Source: Desulfobacterales bacterium | GTDB taxonomy: Bacteria; Desulfobacterota; Desulfobacteria; Desulfobacterales; Desulfobacteraceae | Reading direction: 5' to 3' | Length of the DNA: 7,976 nt | Assembly (NCBI GenBank): GCA_022361095.1 | Contig: JAKSBO010000783.1 | Span: 1 to 7,976, forward strand | Shown here: in pieces, positions 1 to 5,796 of the stretch | Layout: every line of letters starts with the position of its first letter | How positions within the stretch are numbered: the first letter of the stretch is position 1 | Made by a program: the position numbers and the translations under genes | The notes under the pieces: model-generated | The model's database searches: none | Seen by the model: only the letters and a program-made list of their open reading frames with translations | Told to the model about the DNA's origin: nothing

Positions 1-213
1 GGTGTTAAAATTCCGGTCTGAAATTTCTTCATTTTCTGAGTAACCGGGGTCAATATCGGCATAAAGATATTTTTTGCAATTGAAGCATAAAAGCGGGTCT
101 TTTTCACTCATGCCTTTCATCCGGACTTCTGCGATTCGGATATTTTCAGTACCGCAATGAGGACAGATGTGGATATTGTTATTTTTATGGGGATTCATTT
201 TCTTTTCTGTCAT
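1..213 (-). CDS. Zinc-ribbon protein, 5' part only (runs off left edge)
   Basis: An open frame of 71 codons begins with ATG at 213 and has no stop before the window edge, so only the N-terminal part is visible. It starts MTEKKMNPHKNNN and contains two CxxC knuckles, C17-P-H-C20 and C43-F-N-C46, separated by 22 residues. This spacing is typical of a small zinc ribbon that binds one structural Zn(II). After the second knuckle comes a short acidic stretch (YADIDPGYSENEE). There is no convincing Shine-Dalgarno before the first ATG. Met6 at 198 has a purine-rich AGAAAAGAAA just upstream and is an alternative start. The family is not recognised beyond the zinc ribbon; nucleic-acid or protein binding is possible but not shown. 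It is the last member of the minus-strand series seen here. Confidence 0.6.
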   Translation of the reverse strand, partial: MTEKKMNPHKNNNIHICPHCGTENIRIAEVRMKGMSEKDPLLCFNCKKYLYADIDPGYSENEEISDRNFNT

Positions 214-240
214 AACGCAGGATTTTAGTCTACTCGGCCA

Positions 241-263
241 TTTGCGCAGCGAATCTGCGCAAA
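241..263. repeat. Perfect 9-bp inverted repeat in spacer
   Basis: TTTGCGCAG (241-249) and CTGCGCAAA (255-263) form a perfect 9-bp hairpin with a 5-base loop. No T-run follows on either strand, so it is not a classical terminator. It abuts the larger attC-like hairpin at 262-320 and lies between the monooxygenase-like gene and the zinc-ribbon gene. Confidence 0.7.
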
Positions 264-320
264 CGCATTGCTCACCAAAGCGGGCCGCTTTTTAGCCCGG
301 ATCTGGTGAAGCAAAAGGTT
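262..320 (-). repeat. Imperfect hairpin, attC-like (site 1)
   Basis: On the plus strand the site runs AAC (262-264), a 3-base spacer, TTGCTCACCA (268-277), CGGGC (281-285), a loop containing TTTTT, GCCCG (295-299), TGGTGAAGCAA (304-314), a 3-base spacer and GTT (318-320). The long arms pair perfectly except for one extra A on the right arm. The outer AAC/GTT, short unpaired spacers and one extrahelical base are the architecture of integron attC sites. The GTT overlaps the TAA stop of the 319-633 gene, as often seen in gene cassettes. The outer R boxes do not fully match the RYYYAAC/GTTRRRY consensus. The hairpin is seen directly; its role as a recombination site is inference. Confidence 0.45.
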
Positions 321-633
321 ATACCCACATGTTTTCGACGACCTCATAATGTGTTACAAAATCATCCGGTTCCAATTCATAAACTGCATCTTCCGGATAA
401 AGCTTTGCGATACCGATATTTTCACCAGCGAATGCCTTGATCGACTCTAAAGTGTCCCAATAGGAGATTAACGTTATTTCAACATTATCATCACTGACAT
501 CACGGGAGAAAATCTGTGCACCTTTGAAACCTTTTGTCTCGGAGGTTTCTTTTACACCCGTTTGATAAAGGTATTTAATGAAGCCCTCTTTATGGTGAGA
601 GGGACACTTGGCTTTCCATTCTCTTGCAAACAT
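319..633 (-). CDS. Antibiotic biosynthesis monooxygenase-fold (ABM) protein
   Basis: A 104-residue soluble protein with no signal peptide or membrane segment. Its length and layout fit the ABM/dimeric alpha-beta barrel superfamily. It opens with a beta strand (MFAREWKAKCP), then a helix (HKEGFIKYLYQTGVKET) and the strand GFKGAQIFSRD. Next come the strand VEITLISYWDTLESIKAFAG, which matches the conserved 'xxWxSxExxxxF' region of the superfamily, and a C-terminal strand FVTHYEVVENMWV. Such proteins act as cofactor-free oxygenases, haem-handling proteins or uncharacterised small barrels; the substrate cannot be read from sequence. The ATG at 633 is well supported by GAGGAT, seven bases upstream. 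It is transcribed in the same direction as the lipoprotein gene upstream, across a 166-base spacer with two hairpins. Family assignment is fairly secure; function is unknown. Confidence 0.75.
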   Translation of the reverse strand: MFAREWKAKCPSHHKEGFIKYLYQTGVKETSETKGFKGAQIFSRDVSDDNVEITLISYWDTLESIKAFAGENIGIAKLYPEDAVYELEPDDFVTHYEVVENMWV

Positions 634-672
634 ATTTATCCTCTTTAAAATGTTTTATAATGTTAGGCTGTG

Positions 673-699
673 GAGGCGGGCTTTTTAACCCGGGACCTC
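673..699 (-). repeat. GC-rich hairpin with TTTTT loop (site 2a)
   Basis: On the plus strand GAGG (673-676) and CGGG (677-680) pair with CCCG (689-692) and CCTC (696-699), with TTTTT in the loop and GGA bulged on the right arm. GTTAGGC, a perfect GTTRRRY box, lies just to the left at 662-668. Core and orientation resemble the hairpins at 281-299 and 4980-5000. The T-run is inside the loop, so this is not a standard terminator. It lies 40-66 bases upstream of the start of the 319-633 gene. Confidence 0.45.
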
Positions 700-715
700 A
701 GATAATAATTTTCAG

Positions 716-758
716 TTGGTTCCTCGGTTCAGGCTCTTTTTACCAAGCCGCCAACCAA
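716..758 (-). repeat. Imperfect hairpin with TTTTT loop (site 2b)
   Basis: TTGGTT (716-721) pairs with AACCAA (753-758), and GGCT (732-735) pairs with AGCC (746-749). TTTTT (737-741) lies in the loop, and there is an asymmetric unpaired stretch between the two stems. It sits about 40 bases after the stop of the lipoprotein gene. It shares the loop and orientation of the other spacer hairpins and could be a diverged member of the same group. Confidence 0.35.
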
Positions 759-799
759 TCACTTGGATTTGCCCGGTCACAAGCTTTTATATATACGGT

Positions 800-1246
800 C
801 TAAGGGGTCTTCTTAAGCTTATTTCGGATCTGTTCAACCCGTTTTTTATTGACACCAAGATCGGAGTATCCTAGACGTGAGGCTGAACGGATATGAATGA
901 GGATTTCACCCTTTTGGCTTTCAGGAAAGTAAAACTCAACGTCATCTGTAAATCCAAACAAAGCAGATCTGAATTCTGCCCAAATATAATCATCCCTGAT
1001 TTCAACAAGTTTTACTCTTTTTTCAGATTCAAAAATTTTTATGATACGGTCTTGGGCTTCCTCTTGGGTTCCCATAAACTGAATCGGTTCTATATAATGT
1101 TTTTTATCAACGGCCTGACTACTCACACAATTTGGGGTTTTAGGGCATGGCATCAATGTGCCGTTCTTTATCCCCAGCTCAGGCCGGGTACCCGAACAGC
1201 CCGCCAGAACGATCCAACTCAATATACCAACTGAAAACTTTTTCAT
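800..1246 (-). CDS. DUF1499-family lipoprotein
   Basis: A 148-residue protein with a lipoprotein signal peptide: MKK, a hydrophobic stretch (FSVGILSWIV) and the lipobox L14-A-G-C17, so Cys17 should be acylated after signal peptidase II cleavage. The mature part carries the hallmarks of DUF1499: a 'CPKTPNCVSS' motif (about residues 34-43), a central strand pair ending in FGFTDDVEFYF, and a C-terminal IHIRSASRLGYSDLGVNKKRVEQIR block. Length fits the family. The biochemical role of DUF1499 proteins is unknown. The ATG at 1246 has GGCGAGGG directly upstream, with very short spacing. It lies 92 bases after the FAD oxidoreductase stop on the same strand and may be co-transcribed with it; no clear promoter is seen in the gap. 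Residue 18 is Ser, not Asp, so outer-membrane sorting is expected if the usual Lol rule applies. Confidence 0.8.
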   Translation of the reverse strand: MKKFSVGILSWIVLAGCSGTRPELGIKNGTLMPCPKTPNCVSSQAVDKKHYIEPIQFMGTQEEAQDRIIKIFESEKRVKLVEIRDDYIWAEFRSALFGFTDDVEFYFPESQKGEILIHIRSASRLGYSDLGVNKKRVEQIRNKLKKTP

Positions 1247-1338
1247 CCCTCGCCCTTTTTAAAAGGTAATTCCAACCGATTTAATACTTATATTCACAAA
1301 AACGTGTGGTTGCTTTCAATCCCTGCCTGTAAATCTTT

Positions 1339-2601
1339 TTAACGCATTATGTCTTGAATATTAATAGACAAACGATGTGCGACCCCTATACTTGAAATCA
1401 CTGCACTTTCCAGAAGGGGTACGCCTTCAGCAGCATATGAGCCGCAGAACCAGATCCGTCTGTCAGCTTGCTGATGTAACTGCCGGAGCAGTTCCAAGCC
1501 TTCCAATGATCTCACATTGACGACCGGCCGCTGCAGGTTATATTGGCTGATAATGGTATCTGTTTGAGGTTCAATAAGTGGATTAATGGTTTGGATAATT
1601 GGCTGCTCAACATGCCAGTCCGGATTAAACCGGTTCATCCAAACACTGCACATTGTGCCAAGCCGGTCCTGGGCAACGATGAGATTGATATGCGCCCAGT
1701 CTTCACTTTGGGCAGGCATCAAGGCCGGATCACGATGAACGACAACGCGAACGTCTTCGTAGCTGAAAGCCCTGAGCATGTTGCATTCACCCTCAAAATG
1801 ATTGTTTAAAAAATCGAGGGCTTGATTTGCCTGGGTGGCCACAATCAGATGATCAAATATTTCCGTCTGCCCGGCTTTGGTTTCCACCTGTACACCGGCG
1901 GGCGTTGGGTTTACACCACAGACCGATGCGCCGTAACGTATATCATTGATGCCTTGACTCAAACGCTTTACGACATCCCGGGTACCATATTTGGTTTTTA
2001 ACAAGGGCTGGGCACCAAACAGATTGAGCAATGTTTTCAATATAATGGGAGCCGGATAAGCGTCTATACTCCCATATGAACATGTGCAAACCGTTGAAGC
2101 CAACGTCGGATAAAGATAGTCATAGATAAACTCTTGTGAATACGCTTTGGATCTTAAATACTCAGCCAGCGTTAATCGGCACGATACCCCTTCCGCCAAA
2201 TCCTGCGGGGCCTCAAAGGCCAGCCGCATGATATCATTCATAATCTTGTCTGTCTGTTCCGGGATATCAGCCCCGGCTGGTAATTGAGGCTGATTTGCAA
2301 CATTCACATTTAGAAAACCGGGTTGGCCGAACGAGCTAAAGGACTGTGATGCATCAATAGGATCAAATGCAACGCCGACTTTACGATAAAAATTCAACAG
2401 ATTCGGCCACTGAGCGGCATTAAATATACGTGGAGGCACGTCTGTACGCAGGGTTTCACCATCTTGCACAAAACTCATTGAATGGGCATCCATTCCCAAG
2501 GTCAGACTTTTCTCATATATCGTCAACCGGTGTCCGGCACGATTGAAAAGCCAGGCCGCACTCAAACCGGCAATGCCGGTCCCAATTATTCCAATCTTCA
2601 T
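1339..2601 (-). CDS. FAD-dependent oxidoreductase (NAD/FAD-binding, COG2907-like)
   Basis: A cytoplasmic flavoprotein of about 420 residues. The N-terminus is a textbook dinucleotide-binding fold: MKIGIIGTGIAGLSAAW has the GxGxxG motif (residues 7-12) and is followed by TIYEKS, where Glu30 should bind the adenosine ribose. Near the C-terminus RIWFCGSYAAEGVPLLESA (about 382-400) is the second FAD-contacting motif of amine-oxidase/phytoene-desaturase-like flavoproteins. The middle resembles the predicted NAD/FAD-binding proteins of COG2907, which often sit beside cyclopropane fatty-acid synthase and DUF1365 genes. None of those partners is visible here, so the substrate stays open. An ATG six bases further upstream (2607) is possible. 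I prefer 2601 because GGGA lies eight bases before it and MKIG is the usual family start. The gene is less AT-rich than the genes to its right. Confidence 0.8.
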   Translation of the reverse strand: MKIGIIGTGIAGLSAAWLFNRAGHRLTIYEKSLTLGMDAHSMSFVQDGETLRTDVPPRIFNAAQWPNLLNFYRKVGVAFDPIDASQSFSSFGQPGFLNVNVANQPQLPAGADIPEQTDKIMNDIMRLAFEAPQDLAEGVSCRLTLAEYLRSKAYSQEFIYDYLYPTLASTVCTCSYGSIDAYPAPIILKTLLNLFGAQPLLKTKYGTRDVVKRLSQGINDIRYGASVCGVNPTPAGVQVETKAGQTEIFDHLIVATQANQALDFLNNHFEGECNMLRAFSYEDVRVVVHRDPALMPAQSEDWAHINLIVAQDRLGTMCSVWMNRFNPDWHVEQPIIQTINPLIEPQTDTIISQYNLQRPVVNVRSLEGLELLRQLHQQADRRIWFCGSYAAEGVPLLESAVISSIGVAHRLSINIQDIMR

Positions 2602-2682
2602 ATACATTTTCCCATGATGGCGGTTGACTATCTGCGCGACAACTTGACTCGCAGTTTAACCGATGAAATTATCGTCAATGGT

Positions 2683-2705
2683 CCTAATTGATCTAAGCAA
2701 TTAGG
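2683..2705. repeat. Perfect 8-bp inverted repeat
   Basis: CCTAATTG (2683-2690) and CAATTAGG (2698-2705) pair perfectly around a 7-base loop. The hairpin covers the stop codon of the small ORF at 2693-2809. No T-run follows on the minus strand. Role unknown; a weak transcript-end structure is possible. Confidence 0.5.
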
Positions 2706-2809
2706 TATGTTATCCACATATCATCCCGCCTTGAATCCGGGGCATGACATCTTTTTTCCATTATGTTTGGTATGATTCGTAAAGGCAATTCGATTTTTAT
2801 CTTTTTCAT
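2693..2809 (-). CDS. Unrecognised 38-residue small ORF with strong RBS
   Basis: This is the only gene candidate in the 333-base gap between the FAD oxidoreductase and the membrane-protein gene. The ATG at 2809 is preceded by GAGGAGG with four A's between, the strongest Shine-Dalgarno in the window. The frame is MKKIKIELPLR... ending in WITYLIA and a TAG stop at 2693-2695. The peptide is basic at the N-terminus (MKKIKIE) with an amphipathic LPLRIIPNIMEKR stretch and a single Cys. It has no signal peptide or clear membrane helix. It could be a true small protein, or the surviving start of a longer gene that was lost. I do not recognise it. The strong RBS is the main support; the coding evidence is otherwise thin. 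Confidence 0.4.
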   Translation of the reverse strand: MKKIKIELPLRIIPNIMEKRCHAPDSRRDDMWITYLIA

Positions 2810-2863
2810 TTTTCCTCCTCGTTTATCTTGGATCATCCGACTTTAATTTTTTAGACGCTCTCT

Positions 2864-2892
2864 AAAAGTCTCCCCGAAATTCGGGGTGAGAC
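2864..2892 (-). terminator. Terminator-like hairpin after the membrane-protein gene
   Basis: CCCCGAA (2872-2878) and TTCGGGG (2880-2886) are a perfect inverted repeat around one base. They are extended by GTCT (2868-2871) pairing with AGAC (2889-2892) across a 2-base bulge. Read on the minus strand the stem is followed by only four T's (2864-2867). That makes a moderate rho-independent terminator about 50-75 bases after the stop of the 2941-3357 gene, probably ending the LysM/membrane-protein transcript. The plus-strand side has a poorer T-tract. Confidence 0.45.
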
Positions 2893-2940
2893 CTTACTTA
2901 TTCTTAAAGCATTAAGTCCCCCGTCTCCCAAAGTAACAAA

Positions 2941-3357
2941 TCACAACAATTCAGGCCAAAAGAGTTTAAGTGTATAAAAAATAATTATGTGTATTGCGAA
3001 CATAAGCCCGCTAATCCCATACCATTTCACCAGATTAATTTCTTTTTTTGAAAAATGGCGGGTAATAATTGCAGGATCGTCTATATCTCGAAATACCTTT
3101 CGATTTTTATACAATCTCCACCCCCATAAACACATCGTAAGGTGGCTGGTATATAGTGCAGATGAAAAAAAGGCAGGCAAATGCCTGGTAAAGGCAGCAT
3201 GCTCTTTAAAAGCTATTGTATCTAAAATATTTGTCTCTAATTCATACCGTTTAACAATAAATTTTTTGACTTTAAAGATCATATAAAAAAGATATATTAT
3301 CCAGAAACATCCACTTAAAGTAAAAATATTGACTACTGATTCAATCATTTCGTTCAT
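2941..3357 (-). CDS. Small three-helix inner-membrane protein (candidate immunity protein)
   Basis: A 138-residue integral membrane protein that I do not recognise. Three hydrophobic segments are visible: about residues 8-29 (VNIFTLSGCFWIIYLFYMIF), 62-79 (AFFSSALYTSHLTMCLWG) and 113-134 (YGISGLMFAIHIIIFYTLKLF). Basic and mixed-charge loops lie between them (KVKKFIVKRYE; WRLYKNRKVFRDIDDPAIITRHFSKKE). There is no cleavable signal peptide. The ATG at 3357 lies two bases after the TAG stop of the LysM gene, with no Shine-Dalgarno of its own, so translational coupling is likely. Met4 is an alternative start. A small multi-helix membrane protein tied this tightly to a glycine-rich, membrane-active-looking protein is the layout seen for immunity proteins of pore-forming toxins. 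That role is inference; it could instead be a structural partner. Confidence 0.65.
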   Translation of the reverse strand: MNEMIESVVNIFTLSGCFWIIYLFYMIFKVKKFIVKRYELETNILDTIAFKEHAAFTRHLPAFFSSALYTSHLTMCLWGWRLYKNRKVFRDIDDPAIITRHFSKKEINLVKWYGISGLMFAIHIIIFYTLKLFWPELL

Positions 3358-3359
3358 AG

Positions 3360-4745
3360 CTAGTTTATAAATAAATCATCAATTGAATGGTAAAATTTAG
3401 TCTGAACAGAGGTGCCAATATCATAAGTTTGTCCGCCAAACCAATTACCAGCGTCCATACCTATTAACCCGCCTGCCGAAGCACAAATAAATACAGCTAC
3501 AAACATACCAAAAGGGCCTAGCCCCAATATAAATACTATTCCTAAACCTGCATACATTCCAAGATGTGCTCCGCCAGCACCACCCAAAACACCAAATCCT
3601 TCTTCAAAAGCCCTTTTAGCTCTCAACTCCGTTGGAGCTGCAGCAACACTGGCAACACCTAAAATTGCAGGTATGTACCATGTGGCAGCTCTACCAACGC
3701 CTTTAAGCAGATTGAGTCTGCCATTAAGCTGCTTTACGGTAGAATTAAGATATTTTGATGAGTTGCCCCATTTTTTAAGAGGCATTGATATATGTTTTCT
3801 AAAATGCCGTGCTGTACCAAAGTGTGCATTAGGATTGACAGAGGTTAAGTTGAGTTTTGCCAGTAAATGTTTAGGGACATTGTTGAGGTGACCCATTAAC
3901 TGAGTATATTTAGGGCTGGCTTTTAGAAACTGTTGTATTTTTGCTAAGTCAGAAGCCTTTTTGGAATGAACAATTTTAGAACCGAATTTTTCAATGATTT
4001 CAAGATATAGCTCACGCATTAAACCGTTTATTGTATTTACACCCAAAATTCCGGCAGAAGCATGACCTGACGCGCCTGCAACTCCATATCCTGCACCTTT
4101 GATAGCATCATCAAAATCGACAGCAGCACCTTCATTTTTAAGTGATTCTACTATCTGGGCCATGGTAAAAGCAGGTTCTGCTCCGACATCGTCACACATA
4201 TTGTTAAGGTTGATATCTATATGCCGAAACCAATGCTCAATATTTGGCTTGGCAGACAGCCATTGTCTTACTTCCGAATAATTTCTAATGGTAGGAGAAA
4301 TTTCTAAAGCTGTTTTAAAAGGGGGATTGTTATTAGGCAAATAGTTCATTAAGCAAGGATTTTTGAAAATAAGAACAGCCCGCTTACTGCTTAAAGACAT
4401 GTTGTGAAACCGACCTTTTGAAAACATATACTCGGCAATAACATCAATGCTCTGGCAGCCATTACAAAAGTAAATAGAATGTGCATAACTCTGTGGCTGC
4501 TGCAGAGCAATGGGAATTTTAGCAAGAGCATTTTCCCATATTTTATTGTCAGGCACATGTTCATTCAATTTATCTGGAATCAGGATATGTTCACCTGGAT
4601 AAATCCGATCCAAATTACTTATATGAGGATTTAATTTACGCACATCAGATAGCCACTTAAAAACACTATTACCGACTATGCCTCTTTTAGATTTAAGTAT
4701 CCGGTTTATATTATCACCGGGTTTGATTTGTACAGACTCTGCCAT
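3360..4745 (-). CDS. LysM-domain protein with glycine-rich hydrophobic C-terminus (candidate membrane-active effector)
   Basis: A 461-residue protein. Residues 4-57 form a LysM domain: the start SVQIKPGDNINRILKSK, the centre WLSDVRKLNPHI and the end LDRIYPGEHILIPDK match the 'V.pGD.l..Ia...NP.i....iypG..l.IP' pattern for binding GlcNAc-containing glycans such as peptidoglycan. No signal peptide precedes it. The middle is unrecognised; it contains CNGC (94-97) and a Gly/Ala patch GAGYGVAGASGHASAG (217-232). The C-terminus has hydrophobic, glycine-zipper-like segments at about 355-370 and 384-437 (GVLGGAGGAHLGMYAGLG; FVAVFICASAGGLIGMDAG), long enough to insert in membranes. A LysM without export signal plus a glycine-zipper tail resembles cargo effectors of contractile injection systems that form pores, but no secretion gene is in view. 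AAGGA lies six bases before the ATG at 4745. The coding sequence is AT-rich compared with the right block. Confidence 0.7.
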   Translation of the reverse strand: MAESVQIKPGDNINRILKSKRGIVGNSVFKWLSDVRKLNPHISNLDRIYPGEHILIPDKLNEHVPDNKIWENALAKIPIALQQPQSYAHSIYFCNGCQSIDVIAEYMFSKGRFHNMSLSSKRAVLIFKNPCLMNYLPNNNPPFKTALEISPTIRNYSEVRQWLSAKPNIEHWFRHIDINLNNMCDDVGAEPAFTMAQIVESLKNEGAAVDFDDAIKGAGYGVAGASGHASAGILGVNTINGLMRELYLEIIEKFGSKIVHSKKASDLAKIQQFLKASPKYTQLMGHLNNVPKHLLAKLNLTSVNPNAHFGTARHFRKHISMPLKKWGNSSKYLNSTVKQLNGRLNLLKGVGRAATWYIPAILGVASVAAAPTELRAKRAFEEGFGVLGGAGGAHLGMYAGLGIVFILGLGPFGMFVAVFICASAGGLIGMDAGNWFGGQTYDIGTSVQTKFYHSIDDLFIN

Positions 4746-4751
4746 TGCATA

Positions 4752-4789
4752 TCCTTAATTTATAAAAAGTTGTGTCATTTTCTTTTCAA
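4752..4789 (-). promoter_or_regulatory. Possible promoter and RBS of the LysM gene
   Basis: On the minus strand TTGAAA (4784-4789) is followed after 19 bases by TATAAA (4759-4764), five of six matches to a sigma-70 -10 box. The spacer is longer than the ideal 17. The Shine-Dalgarno AAGGA (4752-4756) lies six bases before the ATG at 4745. This leaves a very short leader, so the boxes could be chance matches in AT-rich DNA. Confidence 0.3.
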
Positions 4790-4831
4790 TACGCACTTTT
4801 TCCCAATTCGGTTCATTTTCTTAAACATAAA

Positions 4832-4964
4832 GCCGAGCTGAGCCGCAATTTTGATGTGATAATGGGCCGCTTTCGGCCTGATTATCACTGTGAAATTGTC
4901 CATTCAAGTTATTGGTCAGCGGGAGCGCTGACCAATAACTTGAATGATTTCCGCTCAGCTCGGC
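4832..4964. repeat. Nested palindrome element: outer 12-bp repeat enclosing two hairpins
   Basis: GCCGAGCTGAGC (4832-4843) and GCTCAGCTCGGC (4953-4964) are perfect 12-base inverted ends. Inside lie two hairpins. The first has GTGATAAT (4856-4863) pairing with ATTATCAC (4881-4888), then GGCCG (4865-4869) with CGGCC (4874-4878) around a CTTT loop; CAATTT (4846-4851) and AAATTG (4893-4898) can extend its base. The second is a perfect 21-bp stem, 4901-4921 with 4926-4946, around a GGAG loop. The single strand could fold into a three-way junction. It has no gene and no T-run. It may be a non-autonomous mobile element (MITE or REP-like), a structured RNA, or a recombination site. No target-site duplication is obvious. 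Confidence 0.75.
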
Positions 4965-5031
4965 AACGTTGCCAATCAGCCGCGCGGCTTTTTGCGCCGG
5001 GTGCATTAGTCTTGTTAAGTGGCAGTTATAG
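4965..5031 (-). repeat. Imperfect hairpin, attC-like (site 6)
   Basis: On the plus strand this starts with AAC (4965-4967). It continues through GCCAATCAG and CC-GCGC (4980-4985), a loop with TTTTT, GCGC (4994-4997) and GG (4999-5000) with one bulged C, and then GTGCATTAGTC. It ends in GTTAAGT (5014-5020), a perfect match to the attC R' consensus GTTRRRY. A second GTTATAG at 5025-5031 overlaps the TAA stop of the hydrolase, just as GTTATAC overlaps the stop at site 1. The stem is weaker than at site 1. It lies immediately beside the nested palindrome. Recombination function is inference. Confidence 0.4.
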
Positions 5032-5796
5032 GAAGTCAATAATTTTACTTATTGCTTTGTCCATATGATTTATCAGTGTAAAATGATCCTCACCTCGAAC
5101 AATATGTAATTCTGCGTTACTGAGTATTTTACTCGCTTGAATCATATCCTCACGAGAAAAACAATTCTCAGCAACGATTAGTAGTGTTGGAATTCTAATT
5201 CTTGATAGTAATTGTTTGAAAGATCCCCATTTGGCTTCTTGCGTCCGAAGAGCTATTAACGAGCTGGTATGAACATTTTCCAGGCGGAATCCCATAGGAG
5301 CAGGGACATCCATTAGTGATTCCCATAGCTCTCGCCACTCAGTCCTTCCTATGCGAAGAGTAGAAATTACGATACCATTTGACAAGTCAACATTGGAGTT
5401 TACCTCAAAACCTCCTAAAATAAGCCCCATCAATCTCTCCGGATAATATTCGGCAACACCCAACGCAATTTTTGCTCCAAGTGAGTATCCGTAAATATAC
5501 GCCTGATCAACATGTATTTGATCTAAAACAGAAACAATATCCGAAGAAAGTTTTTTTAGCGTATAAGCTTCTGAAGCTGTAGGTGAACAGCTCTTGCCAT
5601 GGCCTCGTGGATCAATTGCAATTACTTTATATTTTGCAGAAAGTGTATCAGCATACCCAAACTGAAACCAGGCCTCTAAACTCATTCCAAAACCAAAGAG
5701 TAGGACAATGGGCTTGCCTTCTCCAACGACTTTGTAGTTAATGGTATATCCTTCGTTAATTGCAGTATTCGTTTTTTTAATTGTCGGCGTTTGCAT
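5026..5796 (-). CDS. Alpha/beta hydrolase, probably separated from its signal peptide by a frameshift
   Basis: A 256-residue alpha/beta-fold hydrolase. Visible are the early strand GKPIVLLFGFG, the DPRGHGKS turn (62-69), the nucleophile elbow G-Y-S105-L-G followed by AKIALGVAEYYPERLMGLILGG, and the catalytic His238 in GEDHFTL. The family should hydrolyse an ester, lactone or similar bond; the substrate is unknown. Two residues are odd. The oxyanion-hole 'HG' is FG (34-35). Where the family has the acid (VGExD), this protein reads VAENC with Cys212. Neither ATG 5796 nor GTG 5802 has a Shine-Dalgarno. A good RBS and a Sec signal peptide do precede the gene, but in another frame (5777-5863). Dropping one base at 5779-5780 joins the two, so the ancestral gene was probably a secreted protein from 5863. 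It may now be a pseudogene, a cytoplasmic remnant, or a sequencing error. Confidence 0.7.
   Translation of the reverse strand: MQTPTIKKTNTAINEGYTINYKVVGEGKPIVLLFGFGMSLEAWFQFGYADTLSAKYKVIAIDPRGHGKSCSPTASEAYTLKKLSSDIVSVLDQIHVDQAYIYGYSLGAKIALGVAEYYPERLMGLILGGFEVNSNVDLSNGIVISTLRIGRTEWRELWESLMDVPAPMGFRLENVHTSSLIALRTQEAKWGSFKQLLSRIRIPTLLIVAENCFSREDMIQASKILSNAELHIVRGEDHFTLINHMDKAISKIIDFL

Noticed and set aside
281..299. Hairpin with T-run read as a rho-independent terminator
   Set aside because: The TTTTT is in the loop, not after the stem, and on the gene strand it reads as A's.
893..1234. Plus-strand open frame of 113 codons
   Set aside because: It lies opposite the DUF1499 lipoprotein, which has a signal peptide, lipobox and family motifs. 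The plus-strand frame has no recognisable domain.
2683..2940. CRISPR array or tandem repeats
   Set aside because: Only single inverted repeats are present; no regularly spaced direct repeat was found here or elsewhere in the window.
4772..5068. Plus- and minus-strand open frames across the palindromic spacer (4772-5068 plus, 4821-5039 minus)
   Set aside because: Both run through the inverted repeats and hairpins, have no convincing RBS or domain, and are explained by palindromic DNA that happens to lack stops.
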